Source of the DNA: Boothiomyces macroporosus | Lineage: Eukaryota > Chytridiomycota > Chytridiomycetes > Rhizophydiales > Terramycetaceae | Reading direction: 5' to 3' | Assembly: GCA_027604185.1 (NCBI GenBank) | Contig: JADGKB010000018.1 | Span: 1 to 64,000, forward strand | DNA length: 64,000 nt | Shown: positions 1 to 9,227 of the stretch, one piece after another | Numbering within the stretch: position 1 is the first letter of the stretch | How the letters are laid out: each line of letters begins with the position of its first letter | The notes under the pieces: model-generated | Database searches by the model: none | What the model was told of the DNA's origin: nothing | Seen by the model: the letters and a program-made list of their open reading frames with translations, nothing else | Position numbers and translations under genes: made by a program

Positions 1-1
1 A

Positions 2-952
2 ACTCAATCTCAACCAGTCCAGTCTTTTGCAAACTCCAAAAATACTTTAACCACTAAGAGCAATTCTATTGATTTGCTAGGAGATGATTTTGATTTTGGA
101 CAGAGTACTCAAAAGGTTGCGGCTACTCCATCTACTCAAAATTTTGCTTCGTTTGCAGATTTTAGCTCTGTATCAGTCAAATCCAGTCAAAATATTTTTG
201 GAAACGTTTCTTCAACACCGATATCCCCATCAAAACCATCACTCGGTATCAGCAATAGTAATACACCAGTGGAGTTTGGCTCTTTTGGTAATAGCTCAGC
301 AACAGATCTGAAACCTGCAAATGTAGAAAAGAAATCAATGGATTTTGCAGATTTTCAATCTACAAACTCAAGCAACGTACAAACTATTGAAACTACCGGC
401 TCGCCAGGGTTTAACCAGTTTGCGTCATTTGAAAAGGATACTTTTGGAAGTTTGAGCACCACTAAAATTGAACCAATGTCTAGCGGATTTCCAGATTTTC
501 AGTCTTCAGAGCCAATTAAAAGTGCAACATTACAGAATAATTCTTTTGCGGGCTTTATGGACAATCATGCAAAGAGTGATTTCAATACATTTTCAAATGG
601 TTTCCAATCCGAGAGCGTTAGTAGTGCTTTTGCAAGCATGAAAGTATCAGAAGATCCAAAAACGGCAGCTCCAGAAGATTTCATGAAACCCATTAAAACA
701 GACTATGGAATATCACCAGAAGAATTCCTGAAACCCACTTCAGCCAAAGAATTCCAGCCGCCTGAAGACTTTATGAAGCCCATAGACTCTTTTTCATTCA
801 ACGATTCGTTCAAACCAGCCGTAGCAGATGACTTTATGAAACCACAGTTTGACAGCTATTCATTCACTGAAAATACTGAATATAAACCAAAGCCAGTAGC
901 CGCATTTGATTTACCATTTGAAGATACATCTGCTGTTTGGGGCAGTCAATAA
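2..952 (+). CDS. C-terminal part of an FxDF/DFMKP-repeat protein, possibly a trafficking adaptor (5' partial)
   Basis: The frame is open from the window edge to the stop, so the start lies upstream. The visible 316 or so residues are low complexity and rich in Ser, Phe and Asp. They carry repeated Phe-Asp motifs (DFDFG, FASFADF, FGSF, FADFQS, FPDFQS) and, near the end, four related units EDFMKP, EEFLKP, EDFMKP, DDFMKP; the chain ends VWGSQ. Short FxDF-like peptides are typical of the disordered tails of clathrin and adaptor accessory proteins such as epsins, ArfGAPs and SCYL proteins. No folded domain is visible, so membrane traffic is an inference from motif style only. A nuclear-pore FG-type protein is less likely because the Phe units are acidic. 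Confidence 0.5.
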   Translation, partial: TQSQPVQSFANSKNTLTTKSNSIDLLGDDFDFGQSTQKVAATPSTQNFASFADFSSVSVKSSQNIFGNVSSTPISPSKPSLGISNSNTPVEFGSFGNSSATDLKPANVEKKSMDFADFQSTNSSNVQTIETTGSPGFNQFASFEKDTFGSLSTTKIEPMSSGFPDFQSSEPIKSATLQNNSFAGFMDNHAKSDFNTFSNGFQSESVSSAFASMKVSEDPKTAAPEDFMKPIKTDYGISPEEFLKPTSAKEFQPPEDFMKPIDSFSFNDSFKPAVADDFMKPQFDSYSFTENTEYKPKPVAAFDLPFEDTSAVWGSQ

Positions 953-1078
953 AATTGTATTCGTTAGAATTTATGGATTTCTTTTGTATTCATTCAATGG
1001 TAAGCTCACTGATGATGGACTGATTCAATATTTAACTTGATAAATCAAAATCGGAAATGAATTTTCGTGATATTTTTC

Positions 1079-2371
1079 ATGAGTATTCGTTCAAGAAAAG
1101 AGTAAATCGAATCTAACCCAGTTTCACTGAACCATTCACTTCATCAAATGACGATGTGCATTTGGAAATATCAAGCGAGCTATTGGACCGACCATCAAAG
1201 CCATCTTCCAAAATCCCACAAACTTCAATCGACTATAAAAAAGTTGCTGGATTTCTGGAAAATCTCAAACCAGTACAGGACCATTCGCATCTTCAAATTA
1301 CTTTTTATTCGCATATTACGGGTATCAGACGATTTACAAGTCTCAATAATGTGGATGTAAAAACTAGTGACATGTCAACTTTGGATGTAATATCTTCACA
1401 GCCGTTCTGGATTGATGTGTATAATCCTAGTTACCAAGATATTCAGCTTTTCGCTAATGTACGCATAGCTAAAATAGGCGTTTGATATACATCAATTGAC
1501 TGTTGGGGATATAATCGCGCCAGATACCAGACAAAAAGTAGATTCGCACCCCAAATACAACTACATTCTTGTTAAAAGTATGGCCGACACCGATTACAAT
1601 TTAGATATAAGATCAGTCCCAATCTCAATCATCCTGTTCCATGAATGTATAATCACAGTATCTTTTATTAATTGCTAGTTCCACCAACAGCCCAACAGAC
1701 ACACTAACCACGTGGTAAATAATTTGGCTCAAGAAACGAATATTTTAGAGTACCATTTACCAGATTACATTTGCTACCTGTTTATCGACGATATTACAAA
1801 CAAGTTCTTGCCATATATCCGACAACTAGAAAACGAAACTGATTCAATTGATGATTTGGTATTGATACTAAAAGCTAACGATCAATCCGATATGCTGAGT
1901 AGGATTAGTAAAGCGAGGAAAAGAGTGATGAAACTGCAACGACTAATTAATACGAAACCAGAGTTGATTAAGTTGATTGCACATAGATTGAAAGATTCTA
2001 CCACTAGTAACATCATGCTGTATTTTGAAGATGTGTATGACCACGCTTATACAATGAAACAGGATATAGCGCAATTCGAAGTTAGTTTATCAAGGAGCCA
2101 TTCGCATTATTTAGCGCAGATTAATATTGAGATCACACAGGCTAGTAATAGAGGTAACGAAATTTCCACCAATTTGACCACTCTTGCAAGTGTTCTTGTA
2201 CCGTAAAGTTATTACTGATTCAGATTGAACATTATCACTGGCTTATGGGGAATGAATGTCAAAGTGCCTGGACAAGAAAACGATAGTTTGCTATGGTTTT
2301 CAGGGATAGTTTTAATCATGGTTGCTATATCTCTTATATCTGGAGCTGCGTTGAGACGATGGCTGCTGTAA
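1079..2371 (+). CDS. CorA/Alr1/Mnr2-type magnesium transporter, five exons
   Basis: CorA-family Mg2+ channel or transporter in a membrane. Exons 1079-1101, 1122-1458, 1478-1657, 1679-2202 and 2224-2371 give 403 aa; introns are 20, 19, 21 and 21 nt. The N-terminal soluble part contains FDIHQLTVGDII and the helical LPDYICYLFIDDI segment. The last exon restores LNIITGLWGMNV, the diagnostic GMN loop after the first transmembrane helix, and then a second helix (LLWFSGIVLIMVAISLISG) and a short basic tail. The GMN motif and the two C-terminal helices are direct sequence evidence. Start choice: this ATG opens a 23-nt exon that joins in frame. Whether it is plasma-membrane (Alr) or vacuolar (Mnr2) cannot be told. 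Confidence 0.93.
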
Positions 2372-2588
2372 CCCACAGTAATATATTTTTTGGCTTTCTT
2401 TTATTATTATATGGTAGTTCGCCTGTAAAGACATCCACGAAGGCAATTCTGGATCAACTAATGTAATTGCAATTACAGAGATGGAATGTTCTTGAACCAT
2501 TATTGCTCAAGAAAATCCTTGCAACATAACCAGCAATTAACGTTCATTAGTAGAATTAACCACATGTATCACATCTTAACTTAAATCT

Positions 2589-3296
2589 TTATTTAGCGAC
2601 AAAGTCGGAAAGGTTCTTTAACCATCTTTCATATTCGTTTTGTTCTTTAAGGACAACATAGTCTGCGATAAAGTTGGATAGTTCAGAATCGAAGCCTCTT
2701 TCTTCAATGTACTTGTGGAAAGTTTCAATCAACTTTTCATCCATTTCAGAAAAGTTTGGTCCACCAAAGTCACCTCTTCTAACCCAATCGCCTTCTGCAG
2801 TGTTATCGTGTGCAACTGCTTTGGATTTCAAGTATGCAATGTTTTCAATAAAGAAGGTTTCGTCTTGCGCAACAGCAGTAATTTCCATTGCACCTTCGTG
2901 GTTGTCCTTTTCGACGAGAATGGAAACAGTAACTGGTGTAATTGGCTCTTCTTCGCTTTCGAATTCTTCTACAGCATCAGAAATGGCATCAGTTGAAAAA
3001 ATAACAGAAATGTTTTCGTTTTCGAATTTTCTCTTTAAAGAGACTTCACGTTGTCCTTCTGTGTCTTGAATCTACTATTAGCAACTTTTTACAGTCCAAA
3101 TTCCCTTAGATTTGAATTCGGTGAGAAAGTCTGGGGTTTCCTTGTTTTCCAATTCGTACTTGTGTTCTTCAGCAAGAGATTTTTGCAATTCCACGGCGAC
3201 TACTCTTAGCAACTACTTACACTTGGAGGCGAATCTCATTTGAGAGAAGGATGGTTTGAATGCAGCAGTGCGAGCAACAGCGAGTGATCGAAACAT
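2589..3296 (-). CDS. MAM33: MAM33/p32 (C1QBP) family mitochondrial matrix acidic protein, three exons
   Basis: Homologue of the trimeric, doughnut-shaped matrix protein p32, involved in mitochondrial translation and respiratory assembly. Translation gives 221 aa with a basic, Ser-rich start (MFRSLAVARTAAFKPSF) fitting a mitochondrial presequence. An acidic middle (EEFESEEEPITPV) is followed by the family C-terminus with MDEKLIETFHKYIEERG, FIADYVVLKEQNEYERWL and a final LSDF. Two 21-nt introns, both ending GCTAA then TAG, were placed by frame. The gene is convergent with the CorA gene, about 220 bp apart. Confidence 0.92.
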
Positions 3297-3869
3297 TTTT
3301 GATTAGAAAAAAAACAAAAAAAAAGTCTAAATATAAGGGGTTTAACAGTTCATAAGTTTATTTTTATGCACTGCTACAGGCACCACCTTACCAATAGTAA
3401 TGAAATTAATAACTGATTGCAGTAGAACGCTCCCCAAGTAGTTTGGTAGTTTCCTCATACATGACAGCCAGCACATTATTGATGCCGCATGTAAAGAGTA
3501 AATTCAACAGTGGTAATTTGGATATCCCATCTCGCAGGAAAGAAATGGCAAGAATTTATTTTCCCAAATCTGTACACATTTGCACTTTATATTTTGGTCC
3601 CCTTTTCTGATAAGATTGACTCTATCAAATCACACTGTATGTATAAAAATCAGTGGTACCAAATCGTACTTGACTATCAACCTGTATTCCAACCGATTCT
3701 AAAATAATAAAAGAAACTATCCCTCCAGCTCGGTACTAGACATTCAGGATCCAAGTAGCTATTCTACAAACTGTATCTTGTTCAATCACTTCTCATTGAT
3801 TCCAACTAAACAACACTGCGCCAAATGCTTGTGTTGTGGCTGTGACCAATAATTTTGTTTCCACAAACA
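3297..3869. other. Intergenic, no gene supported
   Basis: About 570 bp between divergent MAM33 and the first PLAC8 gene. An open frame of about 65 codons at 3510-3707 has no ATG start and resembles nothing. Probably promoter for both flanks. Confidence 0.5.
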
Positions 3870-4214
3870 ATGAAAGAACAACCACAAATGAGCACAGAAC
3901 CACGATTTCCTGTACCGCTTTTAGGAGCGCCTATTAAAGACTGTGCAACATGTTGCGTAGCTTGTTGCTGTTCATGTATAGTATATGGTCAAAATCAACA
4001 AAAACTGGAAGGAAAAGACGATTGTTACATTGATGGGTTCATGCATTGTCTGGCAGGATTTATAGGATGCGGCCCATGTTTAGGAGCTCATGGAAGGACA
4101 AAACTGCGGGAAGATAGAGGTATACCTGGAAATTATCTCAAAGATTGTTTCACGCATTGCTGTTGTGGATCTTGCGCTCTGACCCAAGAGAAACTTCTTT
4201 TGGATAGTCTGTAA
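3870..4214 (+). CDS. PLAC8-family cysteine-rich protein, copy 1
   Basis: 114 aa, single exon. PLAC8 (cornifelin / plant PCR, fungal DUF614-like) proteins are small Cys-rich membrane-associated proteins linked to metal handling or cell size in other organisms. Visible are the hallmark CCVACCCSCIVYGQNQQ block, then CLGAHGRTKLRE and the C-terminal CFTHCCCGSCALTQE block. The true ATG at 3870 is in frame below an unlikely TTG. It is the most divergent of three tandem copies: it lacks the MSQ.Y.QQAQM.IPKSP leader of copies 2 and 3 and the KKAGKQF tail. Confidence 0.9.
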   Translation: MKEQPQMSTEPRFPVPLLGAPIKDCATCCVACCCSCIVYGQNQQKLEGKDDCYIDGFMHCLAGFIGCGPCLGAHGRTKLREDRGIPGNYLKDCFTHCCCGSCALTQEKLLLDSL

Positions 4215-4523
4215 TTTTAATATATATTTTCGGCGAATTTTATGGTACAAAATAATTTCTTTGGTTCAAGCAGTTCAATGGGTGTTTGGGCTGAGCCCTA
4301 TGATTCAGAAGACTACAGAGTGCAACAAAAACGTTCCGAGTATTTCAATCCATACGCTGTTCTAACGCTATATCGGAATACATTGGAAAGCTGTACCATT
4401 CCTTGGTAAAGGACAGTTACTTTTTAGCAGGGCTTTGTTCTGTTAGTCTAAATGTGTAAAGGTTGAAACACCGAAGGCGTTGACATCAAAGAGTGGGCGA
4501 ACGCCAAGGTGGCATAAACCGAA

Positions 4524-4530
4524 TATAAAT
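4524..4530 (+). promoter_or_regulatory. TATA box of PLAC8 copy 2
   Basis: TATAAAT lies 27 bp before the ATG at 4557. The same spacing class is seen for the HMG genes and the lectin gene. Confidence 0.6.
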
Positions 4531-4556
4531 AGCATCCATTTTTTGTGAATGCCAAA

Positions 4557-4940
4557 ATGTCTCAACAAGTTTATGGCCAACAAGCACAAATGGGTATTCC
4601 AAAATCCCCTAATGGTGAATTCGCTGTCAGCGCTCTTGGTGCTCCAATGGAAGAAATGGGTACCTGTCTCTTATCTTGTTTCTGTCCTTGTGTAGTCTAT
4701 GGACAAAATCAACAAGCCTTGAACAACAAAGATTCATGGTTTGTAGATTGTTTCATCTATTACTGTGCTGCACAATTTGGATTCCACTCTTGCTTGGGAT
4801 GCTTTGGCAGAAGCAACATTAGAACTCAACGCCAAATCGAAGGAAGCGCTGTCAATGACTGCTGTATCCATCTTTGCTGCACTCCTTGTGCTCTCACACA
4901 AGAACGTATTGAATTGCAAAAAGCAGGAAAACAATTCTAA
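4557..4940 (+). CDS. PLAC8-family cysteine-rich protein, copy 2
   Basis: 127 aa, no intron. Leader MSQQVYGQQAQMGIPKSP, then the PLAC8 core: CLLSCFCPCVVYGQNQQ, FGFHSCLGCFGRSNIR and CCIHLCCTPCALTQERIEL. Clearly a recent duplicate of copy 3, sharing the QALNNKDS and LxKAGKQF segments. It has fewer Cys than copy 3 in the first block (GTCLLSCFCPC against GTCCTACCCPC), so the copies may differ in metal or lipid contacts; that is inference. Confidence 0.91.
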   Translation: MSQQVYGQQAQMGIPKSPNGEFAVSALGAPMEEMGTCLLSCFCPCVVYGQNQQALNNKDSWFVDCFIYYCAAQFGFHSCLGCFGRSNIRTQRQIEGSAVNDCCIHLCCTPCALTQERIELQKAGKQF

Positions 4941-5403
4941 TTTCTTAATATAATTATTCTTTCTGTTTGGAATTCTCGTTTACACCATAGTCATTGTCTC
5001 AAAAAATTTCTGATTAACAGTCAATTTCTACCAAAATGAAATTAGTTCATTTAAGAATTGTCTATAATTTCACGCGTTTAGAATGGTAAACATATCTCAA
5101 ACGGCAATCTTCACCCCGTTAAGGTCATCGAATGGATTTTATCTGTACTTGTGGAATAACCTAAATGCTTGAGGTGTTGTAAAACTGGTGTTAATATCTA
5201 ACTTGTTCTTAATGTTGATTGTTTATCTGTTGATAGGCTCGTAGAATTCTTGATTGGTTTATCTACTACGGTACGTCATCTTAAATTGGAAAGCGTGAAA
5301 GTTAACTTTTTGTTGAAAAGCTATTCTTTATAGGTCTGTTAGAACAGTTTCTCATTAATACCCATATATTCAACAATCGCAAAAGAAACTTGAATCTGCA
5401 AAA
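4941..5403. other. Intergenic between PLAC8 copies 2 and 3
   Basis: About 460 bp with no supported gene or repeat. An AT-rich stretch just before 5404 probably holds the promoter of copy 3. Confidence 0.5.
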
Positions 5404-5784
5404 ATGTCACAACCTTACGATCAACAAGCTCAAATGTCAATTCCAAAGTCCCCTGATGGCAAATTCGCCGTTAGTGCCCTTGGTGCAGCAACTGAAGATT
5501 GCGGAACCTGCTGCACTGCCTGCTGCTGTCCATGTGTAGTCTATGGTAAAAACCAACAGGCTTTAAACAACAAGGACTCTAGCTTTGGTGATTGCTGTCT
5601 CTATTACTTGGCTGCCCAATTTGGTTTCCACTCTTGTATTGGATGCAGCGGCAGAAGCAGTATTAGAAGCTGGCGCCAAATTGAAGGAAACGGCTGTAAT
5701 GACTGCTGTATCCACTGTTGCTGCACCCCATGCGCGCTTACTCAAGAAAGAATTGAGTTGAAGAAAGCAGGAAAGCAATTCTAA
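5404..5784 (+). CDS. PLAC8-family cysteine-rich protein, copy 3
   Basis: 126 aa, single exon. It has the full Cys-rich PLAC8 pattern: GTCCTACCCPCVVYGKNQQ, then GFHSCIGCSGRSSIR, then CNDCCIHCCCTPCALTQER. It is nearly collinear with copy 2, which marks them as the youngest pair of the tandem trio. The stop is only 25 bp from the stop of the opposite-strand methyltransferase gene, so the two 3' ends probably share a terminator region. Confidence 0.92.
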   Translation: MSQPYDQQAQMSIPKSPDGKFAVSALGAATEDCGTCCTACCCPCVVYGKNQQALNNKDSSFGDCCLYYLAAQFGFHSCIGCSGRSSIRSWRQIEGNGCNDCCIHCCCTPCALTQERIELKKAGKQF

Positions 5785-5809
5785 ACTAATAAATGAAAGA
5801 GTTTATTAT

Positions 5810-6628
5810 CTAATTTTGCAGATCTAATCTGAGTAGTACAATATCCCTTTCTGGCAAGTAAAACCATTCACTTTTGAAATCAATGATTTCAAATTGGATA
5901 TTCTCGCTTTTCACGAGGCTAAAAAACACGTCAAATGTTTCTTGGTTTCGTTTTGTGGAGCTGATATAGCACACATTCGAAAACCTTTTAATAGTTTCAA
6001 ACAACGGGCGGATTAAACAGGGATTAAATATTACATCTGCACAAAGCGTAATATCAGGTTTAGAATTGATACTGTCTGGATTTTCCCAATCCAAGTAATT
6101 TGCTTTCGCAATAGAGTTGTTCATGGCTATATTTTCATTTAATCGTTCAATCACCAATGGAGATACATCAGTCAAAAGCACATTGTTTTTCCGTGCTAAA
6201 GCTATCCCCAATAACCCAGCGCCAGACCCTAATTCCAGGATATCCTTTCCACTTACATCGATCGTAAGGAGGTATTCTAGCAAGTACAGCGATGCACTCC
6301 ATGTACATAGTCCTGTGGTGCCCTGTGATATAAATGCAGAGTTTTCTTTAAGGTATATCTTGTCGCCATCAGGCAAGTAAAAAGTCTTGACATGTGTTTC
6401 ATAACCTGTACTTAAATATTCCGTTAGCAATTCGTAAAACTTATCCAGCAATTCGTATTCAGACAGCCGTTTAATAATCTTGACATTATACGTATTATTC
6501 TGATGCTCTTGCATTATTTCAAGCAGCTCTTCCTGTTGCTTATCGGAAAGCGGTTCAAACTGTATCTTGCCGATGGGCACGCATTGGCCGATTTGTCTTT
6601 TGAATATTTCCCACTGGTCGTCAGTCAT
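5810..6628 (-). CDS. EFM3: Protein-lysine methyltransferase, EFM3/EEF2KMT (FAM86) type
   Basis: 272 aa, single exon. Class I SAM-dependent methyltransferase of family 16. Residues 103-110 read GTTGLCTW, the FAM86/Efm3 signature. Residues 129-145 carry the SAM-binding motif LELGSGAGLLGIALA, followed by LLTDVSP, an acidic motif II equivalent, and CADVIFNP. In yeast Efm3 trimethylates a lysine of elongation factor 2 in the cytosol; that substrate is transferred by homology. The start codon is 15 bp from the start codon of the divergent ankyrin-like gene. Confidence 0.85.
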   Translation of the reverse strand: MTDDQWEIFKRQIGQCVPIGKIQFEPLSDKQQEELLEIMQEHQNNTYNVKIIKRLSEYELLDKFYELLTEYLSTGYETHVKTFYLPDGDKIYLKENSAFISQGTTGLCTWSASLYLLEYLLTIDVSGKDILELGSGAGLLGIALARKNNVLLTDVSPLVIERLNENIAMNNSIAKANYLDWENPDSINSKPDITLCADVIFNPCLIRPLFETIKRFSNVCYISSTKRNQETFDVFFSLVKSENIQFEIIDFKSEWFYLPERDIVLLRLDLQN

Positions 6629-6643
6629 GTTTTTTTGAAAAAA

Positions 6644-7711
6644 ATGTTGAACGAAATTCCAGACGAACTTTCACTGGTTACGCCGTATTTGACCATAAAG
6701 GAATATCACCAGTTGCTTTGGACCATGCGCTCCAACCTACCAATTATACCGGTGATTAATCCCATATATTATTTCCAAAATCTAAAATTAAACTCTACTA
6801 CGGATTACTCTAAAATAATGAAAGTCGCTGCTCGTCATATAACTGACTGGGACTCGTTTGCAACAGAAACCCTCCACTATGGCCTGCTGGAAGAGTTTAA
6901 GCGGATAAATATGAATTTCGTGTCTCTCCAAACAAAGCTGGAGCTATTTCAAATTACCGCAAAGGACGAAAGCACAAGATATATCCGAGATGAATTTTAC
7001 TGCCAAGTGTTGCGCAATATCATCAAGGAAAAGTTTGACCGTAAACTATTGTCGGCAGTATTCAGCCAAATGTGCAAAAACAAATACGTCAAATCAGTAG
7101 AATTCCTACTGGCGTACATTGATCCTAGGAACTACGAATTAAACATGGCAGCGAGTAACTCTAATGTAGAAATTGTAAAGATCCTTTTGAATGACCCAAG
7201 AGTCAACCCTGGGGACTTTAACAATTTGGCTATCAGGACTGCTAGTGAACTTGGGGATGCTGAAATAGTGCAGCTTTTGCTTCAAAATCGAAATGTAGAT
7301 CCGTCAGTGTTGGATAATGCGGCGCTTAGACTTGCCTGTTATTTCGGCAATGTCAAAGTTGCTTCACTTTTACTGCAAGACCCCAGGGTAGATCCTAGCA
7401 GTTGCGATAACGAAGCAATCCGTAAAACTACAAACAGTAGCATATGTCTAATGCTGATGAATGACAAAAGAGTCGATCCCACTGCAAGAAACAACGAAGC
7501 GCTATCTCAAGCTGTAAAGTTAGGAAAGTCGGATATAGTAGAGATTTTGCTGCAGGATCACAGAGTAGACCCAACCTTCAACAACTACGATTTTCTAACT
7601 ACTGCTTTACAATCTAATGATACTGCCACGTTAGAAATATTACTCAGAGATCCTAGAGTGGATCTGGATGTATATGCAAGGTTAAAGGGGGAACACTGCA
7701 AAAACACCTAG
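6644..7711 (+). CDS. Ankyrin-like repeat protein with F-box-like N-terminus
   Basis: 355 aa, single exon, starting at the first in-frame ATG outside the divergent gene. The N-terminus (MLNEIPDELSLVTPYLTIKEY) looks like a degenerate F-box. From about residue 170 on there are at least six degenerate ankyrin-type units of about 33 residues. Each carries a variant of ILLNDPRVNP or LLLQDPRVDP followed by N.AI..A. This repeat flavour is common in amoebae, early fungi and giant viruses. A substrate-recognition role in an SCF ligase is an inference from the possible F-box. Confidence 0.75.
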   Translation: MLNEIPDELSLVTPYLTIKEYHQLLWTMRSNLPIIPVINPIYYFQNLKLNSTTDYSKIMKVAARHITDWDSFATETLHYGLLEEFKRINMNFVSLQTKLELFQITAKDESTRYIRDEFYCQVLRNIIKEKFDRKLLSAVFSQMCKNKYVKSVEFLLAYIDPRNYELNMAASNSNVEIVKILLNDPRVNPGDFNNLAIRTASELGDAEIVQLLLQNRNVDPSVLDNAALRLACYFGNVKVASLLLQDPRVDPSSCDNEAIRKTTNSSICLMLMNDKRVDPTARNNEALSQAVKLGKSDIVEILLQDHRVDPTFNNYDFLTTALQSNDTATLEILLRDPRVDLDVYARLKGEHCKNT

Positions 7712-8020
7712 AATTCCTTTATCATATGAAAATGGCGTAATCCAGATGAACTCTGATTTGGTCAATATAATTTATTTTCTAGATTTTTGTTTGTTGAACG
7801 TTTAGAATTTCAAAACATGTGTGCATTTCTAGAACAGCTCATCAAGTTAATGCGAGAGCTGCTTTAATTGGATTACGCGTAGCTCTATTCCTCATTTGGA
7901 GATAATATCATCTGAGCAGATCATGAACAGTCGGAGATATACCAAGCCACCTTCGGTTGGAATGTAATTTTACGCGCGTTTGTTGTTAACTTTAGATAAG
8001 CAAGAATATCTGGCCACATA
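7712..8020. other. Intergenic, likely forkhead promoter
   Basis: 309 bp without a supported gene. No repeat or RNA gene seen. Confidence 0.5.
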
Positions 8021-8959
8021 ATGGAAATGCAACAAAATAAACAATCTAGCTCTCGCAAGCGGTCTGCTCCTGCCTCTCCTACTCCACCTACTTTCTTTGA
8101 CCAAGTCTTAAAAATTGCTTCAGCATCAAAACCACAAAAACCACGAAAGACCAAGGTCTCAAAGAAAGGTGAACAAGTATACCTTTTTAAAAACAAATTG
8201 CATGCTCATCCACGTCCAGATTTATCCTACAACGAATTAATTATAGAAGCAATCAAGAAGTCTGAAAATCAAATGGCCTCACTCCAAGAGATATACGATT
8301 ACATTCAAGATACATATGAATTTTTCAAAGAGTCTACAGTCGTAATGACTTGATTAACATAGGCTTGGCAAAACTCCATAAGACATAACTTGTCTGTTCA
8401 AAAAATGTTTGTTCGCGTTCCAAGGCCTCCAAACAACCCTGGAAAGGGTGGTTTGTGGAAGCTATCTGACTGGGCAATAGAAAACGCGGCAGTGCAAAAG
8501 AAACGAAAGCCTGAAGACTCTACTGCTGTAAACTCACCATCAGTAAATAACGCGAATGTCGACAAGATCGACAAGGGAAAATACGAAAACTTGGATTCAC
8601 AGCTTCTCGATTCTATTATCGGATACAGTAACCCAGATTACGGATATAAAGAGATGGCACCAGTCAAACTTGACCATGCACCTTTTGCTCCAGCAGCAGA
8701 ATACCACTACATGCAACAATTTCAACAAACGCAATCTTCAACGGGACTAATGGACACCCTAGCAACTATCGCCTTGAATAACAACGGGCACGATTTCAAC
8801 CACTGGCAGTATCAAGAAATGTATCATCAACCAGCCGGTTTCTCTTATGAGCAGACACAAGAAAGAAAAGTAGATAATAGTAACTTTGGAGTTATGTTGA
8901 ATCCGCTCGTTGGAGATAAGACCCTCTTGCAAGCTACCTTTAGCGATAGTATGGAATAG
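8021..8959 (+). CDS. Forkhead (winged-helix) transcription factor, two exons
   Basis: 305 aa. The forkhead domain covers about residues 55-155: [38 protein letters not shown], then the recognition helix [20 protein letters not shown] and [14 protein letters not shown] 21-nt intron at 8342-8362 splits the domain; removing it joins STV to [11 protein letters not shown] exactly. The N-terminus is basic (KKRSAP-like, KTKVSKKGE) and the C-terminus Gln-rich, as in activation regions. The usual KPPYSY start is altered to RPDLSY. Nuclear DNA binding is well supported; targets are unknown. Confidence 0.93.
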
Positions 8960-9227
8960 AAGACCATTTGATTATTGAATGTATAGACGAATAAATTAAA
9001 TCGTTTGGGAAATTTGCAGTTTTTAAAACGCTCCTCTCGCAAGATGCTCTATGGATACCAAAGCAACTACCCTCTAGCTCATGCTATCTGTAAGTAGTAC
9101 CGTCATGGCCGTCTATATGATCCTTTGCGATTGAGACCACACTTACCCCACCTCACTGAAATTTTCCATTTACGTATCAGGTGAATTTCCTTTTCCGTGC
9201 TTCCTTTTGTTTTTTCTGGCAATCGTA

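Noticed and set aside
6503..6643. Longer N-terminus for the ankyrin-like protein
   Set aside because: The extension is non-ATG and antisense to the EFM3 coding region; the first ATG outside is at 6644.
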